The notes under the pieces were generated by a model. The model saw only the letters and a program-made list of their open reading frames with translations. It had not been told where the DNA came from and did not search any database. Position numbers and translations under genes: made by a program. A stretch of DNA of 34,132 bases, taken from Roseiarcus sp035656495. GTDB lineage: Bacteria > Pseudomonadota > Alphaproteobacteria > Rhizobiales > Beijerinckiaceae. Where the stretch lies: the NCBI GenBank assembly GCA_035656495.1, contig DASRSL010000071.1, forward strand, positions 1 through 34,132. The letters run 5' to 3'. Positions 32,752-34,132 of the stretch are shown piece by piece (positions within the stretch are counted from its first letter, which is position 1; each line of letters begins with the position of its first letter).

Positions 32752-33954
32752 CTACCTCAGCTCCGCGGTGAACCGCTGGATCTTCTTGCACGCCTTCTCG
32801 AGCTCAGCGAGCGAGGTCGCGTAGGAGATGCGCATGTTGGGCCCGAGGCCGAAGGCGCTGCCGTGCACGGCGGCGACGCCGGTCTCCTCGAGCAGCTCGG
32901 TGACGAAGTCCTCGTCCGTCTCGATCGTCCTGCCTGACGGCGCCTTTCTGCCGATCGCGCCGGCGACGGAGGGGTAGACGTAGAACGCTCCCTCCGGCTT
33001 CGGACACTCGAGGTGCTTGGCCTGGTTCAGCATCGAGACGACGAGGTCGCGCCGCTCCTCGAAGGCCTTCCGCCGCACGGGGATGAAGTCCTGCGGGCCG
33101 GTCAGCGCCTCGACCGAGGCCCATTGGGCGATCGTGCAGGCGCCCGACGTCTGTTGGCCCTGCACCATGTCCATCGCCTTGATGAGCTCAGGCGGCCCCG
33201 CCGCGTAGCCGATGCGCCAGCCGGTCATCGCATAGGCCTTCGAGACGCCGTTCATCGTCAGGGTGCGGGATTTCAGAGCCGGCTCGACCTGCGCCGCGGT
33301 GGTGAACTCGAAATCGCCGTAGACGAGATGCTCGTACATGTCGTCGGTCAGCACCCAGACATGGGGGTGGCGCATCAGGACGTCGATCAGGCCTTTGAGT
33401 TCGTCGCGGGTGTAGGCCGCGCCGGTCGGGTTCGACGGCGAGTTGAGGACGACCCACTTGGTGCGCGGCGTGATCGCGCGCTCGAGGTCCTCGGGCTTGA
33501 GCTTGAAGCCCTGCTCGAGCCGCGTCGGCACGATCACTGGCTCGCCCCAGTTGATCGCCACCATTTCCGGATAGCTGACCCAGAACGGGGCGGGAATGAT
33601 GACCTCGTCGCCCTTGTTCATCGTAACCAGAAAGGCGTTGTAGAGGATCTGCTTGCCGCCCGTGCCGACGATCGTGTCGGAGGGCTTGTAGTCGAGCCCG
33701 TTCTCGCGCTTGAATTTCTGCGCGATCGCCTCCCGGAGCGGCGGGATGCCGAGCACCGGCGGGTATTTGGTCTCGCCGCGCTTGATCGCCGCCGTCGCGG
33801 CTTGCCTGATGTTGTCGGGCGTGTCGAAATCCGGCTCGCCGACCGACAGCGAAATGACGTCGCGCCCCTTGGCCTTCAGGTCCCGCGCCTTCTGCGTCAC
33901 CGTCATGGTCGCGGAGGGCTTCACGCGAGAAAGGACGTCGGCGAGGAAGGCCAT
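32752..33954 (-). CDS. aatA: Aspartate aminotransferase (class I/II, PLP-dependent)
   Basis: A 400-aa fold-type I aminotransferase of the alphaproteobacterial AatA (Ib) group, which exchanges amino groups between aspartate and 2-oxoglutarate; some members also use prephenate. The PLP lysine is Lys239 in NGVSKAYAMTGWRIGY, and SVGEPDFDTPDNI, NSPSNPTGAAY and the C-terminal arginine of NMRISYATS are all present. It starts at ATG 33954 with AGGG 9 bases before it. It is a single gene with its own promoter candidate. Confidence 0.95.
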   Translation of the reverse strand: MAFLADVLSRVKPSATMTVTQKARDLKAKGRDVISLSVGEPDFDTPDNIRQAATAAIKRGETKYPPVLGIPPLREAIAQKFKRENGLDYKPSDTIVGTGGKQILYNAFLVTMNKGDEVIIPAPFWVSYPEMVAINWGEPVIVPTRLEQGFKLKPEDLERAITPRTKWVVLNSPSNPTGAAYTRDELKGLIDVLMRHPHVWVLTDDMYEHLVYGDFEFTTAAQVEPALKSRTLTMNGVSKAYAMTGWRIGYAAGPPELIKAMDMVQGQQTSGACTIAQWASVEALTGPQDFIPVRRKAFEERRDLVVSMLNQAKHLECPKPEGAFYVYPSVAGAIGRKAPSGRTIETDEDFVTELLEETGVAAVHGSAFGLGPNMRISYATSLAELEKACKKIQRFTAELR

Positions 33955-33994
33955 GGAAATTAACCCTTACTGTATGGTAAAAATTGCGCGCCGC

Positions 33995-34023
33995 AGCATA
34001 AGAGGACGACTTGGGGACGGCAA
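33995..34023 (-). promoter_or_regulatory. Candidate promoter of the aminotransferase gene
   Basis: On the leftward strand TTGCCG (34018-34023) and TATGCT (33995-34000) are separated by exactly 17 bases, 40 bases before the ATG. Both hexamers match the sigma-70 consensus at four of six positions. The remaining bases to 34132 show no gene. Confidence 0.5.
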
Positions 34024-34132
34024 CCGGTTTAAGGCAGGTCGAAAGCGGCGGACCGGGTCGATCTGGAAACAGTCCATAAATTTCTCGCGGCGACGCTAAA
34101 CGGGGTCGCAACCCTCTGAAATCCTTGCATGC

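Noticed and set aside
31274..32791. A 505-codon frame on the minus strand over mntH
   Set aside because: It runs through the hairpin repeat and the whole antisense of mntH with low-complexity charged sequence; it is a shadow frame.

Overview
The window is GC-rich chromosomal DNA with tightly packed genes, many GTG/TTG starts and 4-bp ATGA/GTGA gene overlaps. Its gene families and its dispersed hairpin repeats (CTTCTCCCCGC..GCGGGGAGAAG and CATCCTTCGAGG..CCTCAGGATGAGG types) point to an alphaproteobacterium of the order Hyphomicrobiales (Rhizobiales). This placement rests on family recognition, not on a search.

Layout. (1) 0-6.6 kb is mostly housekeeping: the tail of a SnoaL-like ester cyclase, a universal stress protein, ygfZ, a dihydroorotase-like amidohydrolase (pyrC), an unrecognised 175-aa gene, and purL, a small FlbD-like gene and bolA in one operon. 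(2) 6.7-15.4 kb is a carbohydrate locus. A TIM-barrel isomerase, a Gfo/Idh/MocA dehydrogenase and a complete CUT2-type ABC importer (fused double ATPase, binding protein, permease) read rightward. A ROK regulator and a signal-peptide-less paralogue of the binding protein read leftward from the shared intergenic region. (3) 15.4-17.9 kb is a mixed patch: alkB, an intact vapB beside a frameshifted and truncated vapC, a partial MITE-like repeat, and a membrane protein with a DUF4105/Lnb domain. (4) 17.9-30.2 kb is an aromatic catabolism island. A Liv-type ABC importer plus a DUF1932 dehydrogenase read leftward. A ModA-like protein, ligJ, an MFS transporter fragment, ligK, ligI, ligA, ligB and ligC read rightward. 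Together these encode protocatechuate 4,5-cleavage down to pyruvate and oxaloacetate, except that no LigU tautomerase and no regulator are visible. (5) 30.2-34.1 kb holds a complete MITE-like element, a compact CDF metal transporter divergent from mntH, and an aspartate aminotransferase.

How the genes work together. LigAB opens protocatechuate, LigC oxidises the semialdehyde to 2-pyrone-4,6-dicarboxylate, LigI opens the lactone, LigJ hydrates 4-oxalomesaconate, and LigK cleaves the product. The Liv-type importer is a plausible uptake system for the aromatic substrate. In the carbohydrate locus the importer delivers a sugar or polyol that the dehydrogenase and isomerase act on, under likely ROK control.

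Most notable observations: degraded ligJ pieces on both sides of the SBP-ligJ-MFS block, which suggest that an older ligJ was interrupted or replaced; the cytoplasmic binding-protein paralogue next to the ROK regulator; a second SBP-like gene without a signal peptide in the lig cluster; the decayed vapC; the MITE-like element present in one complete and one partial copy; and hairpin repeats placed inside two operons.
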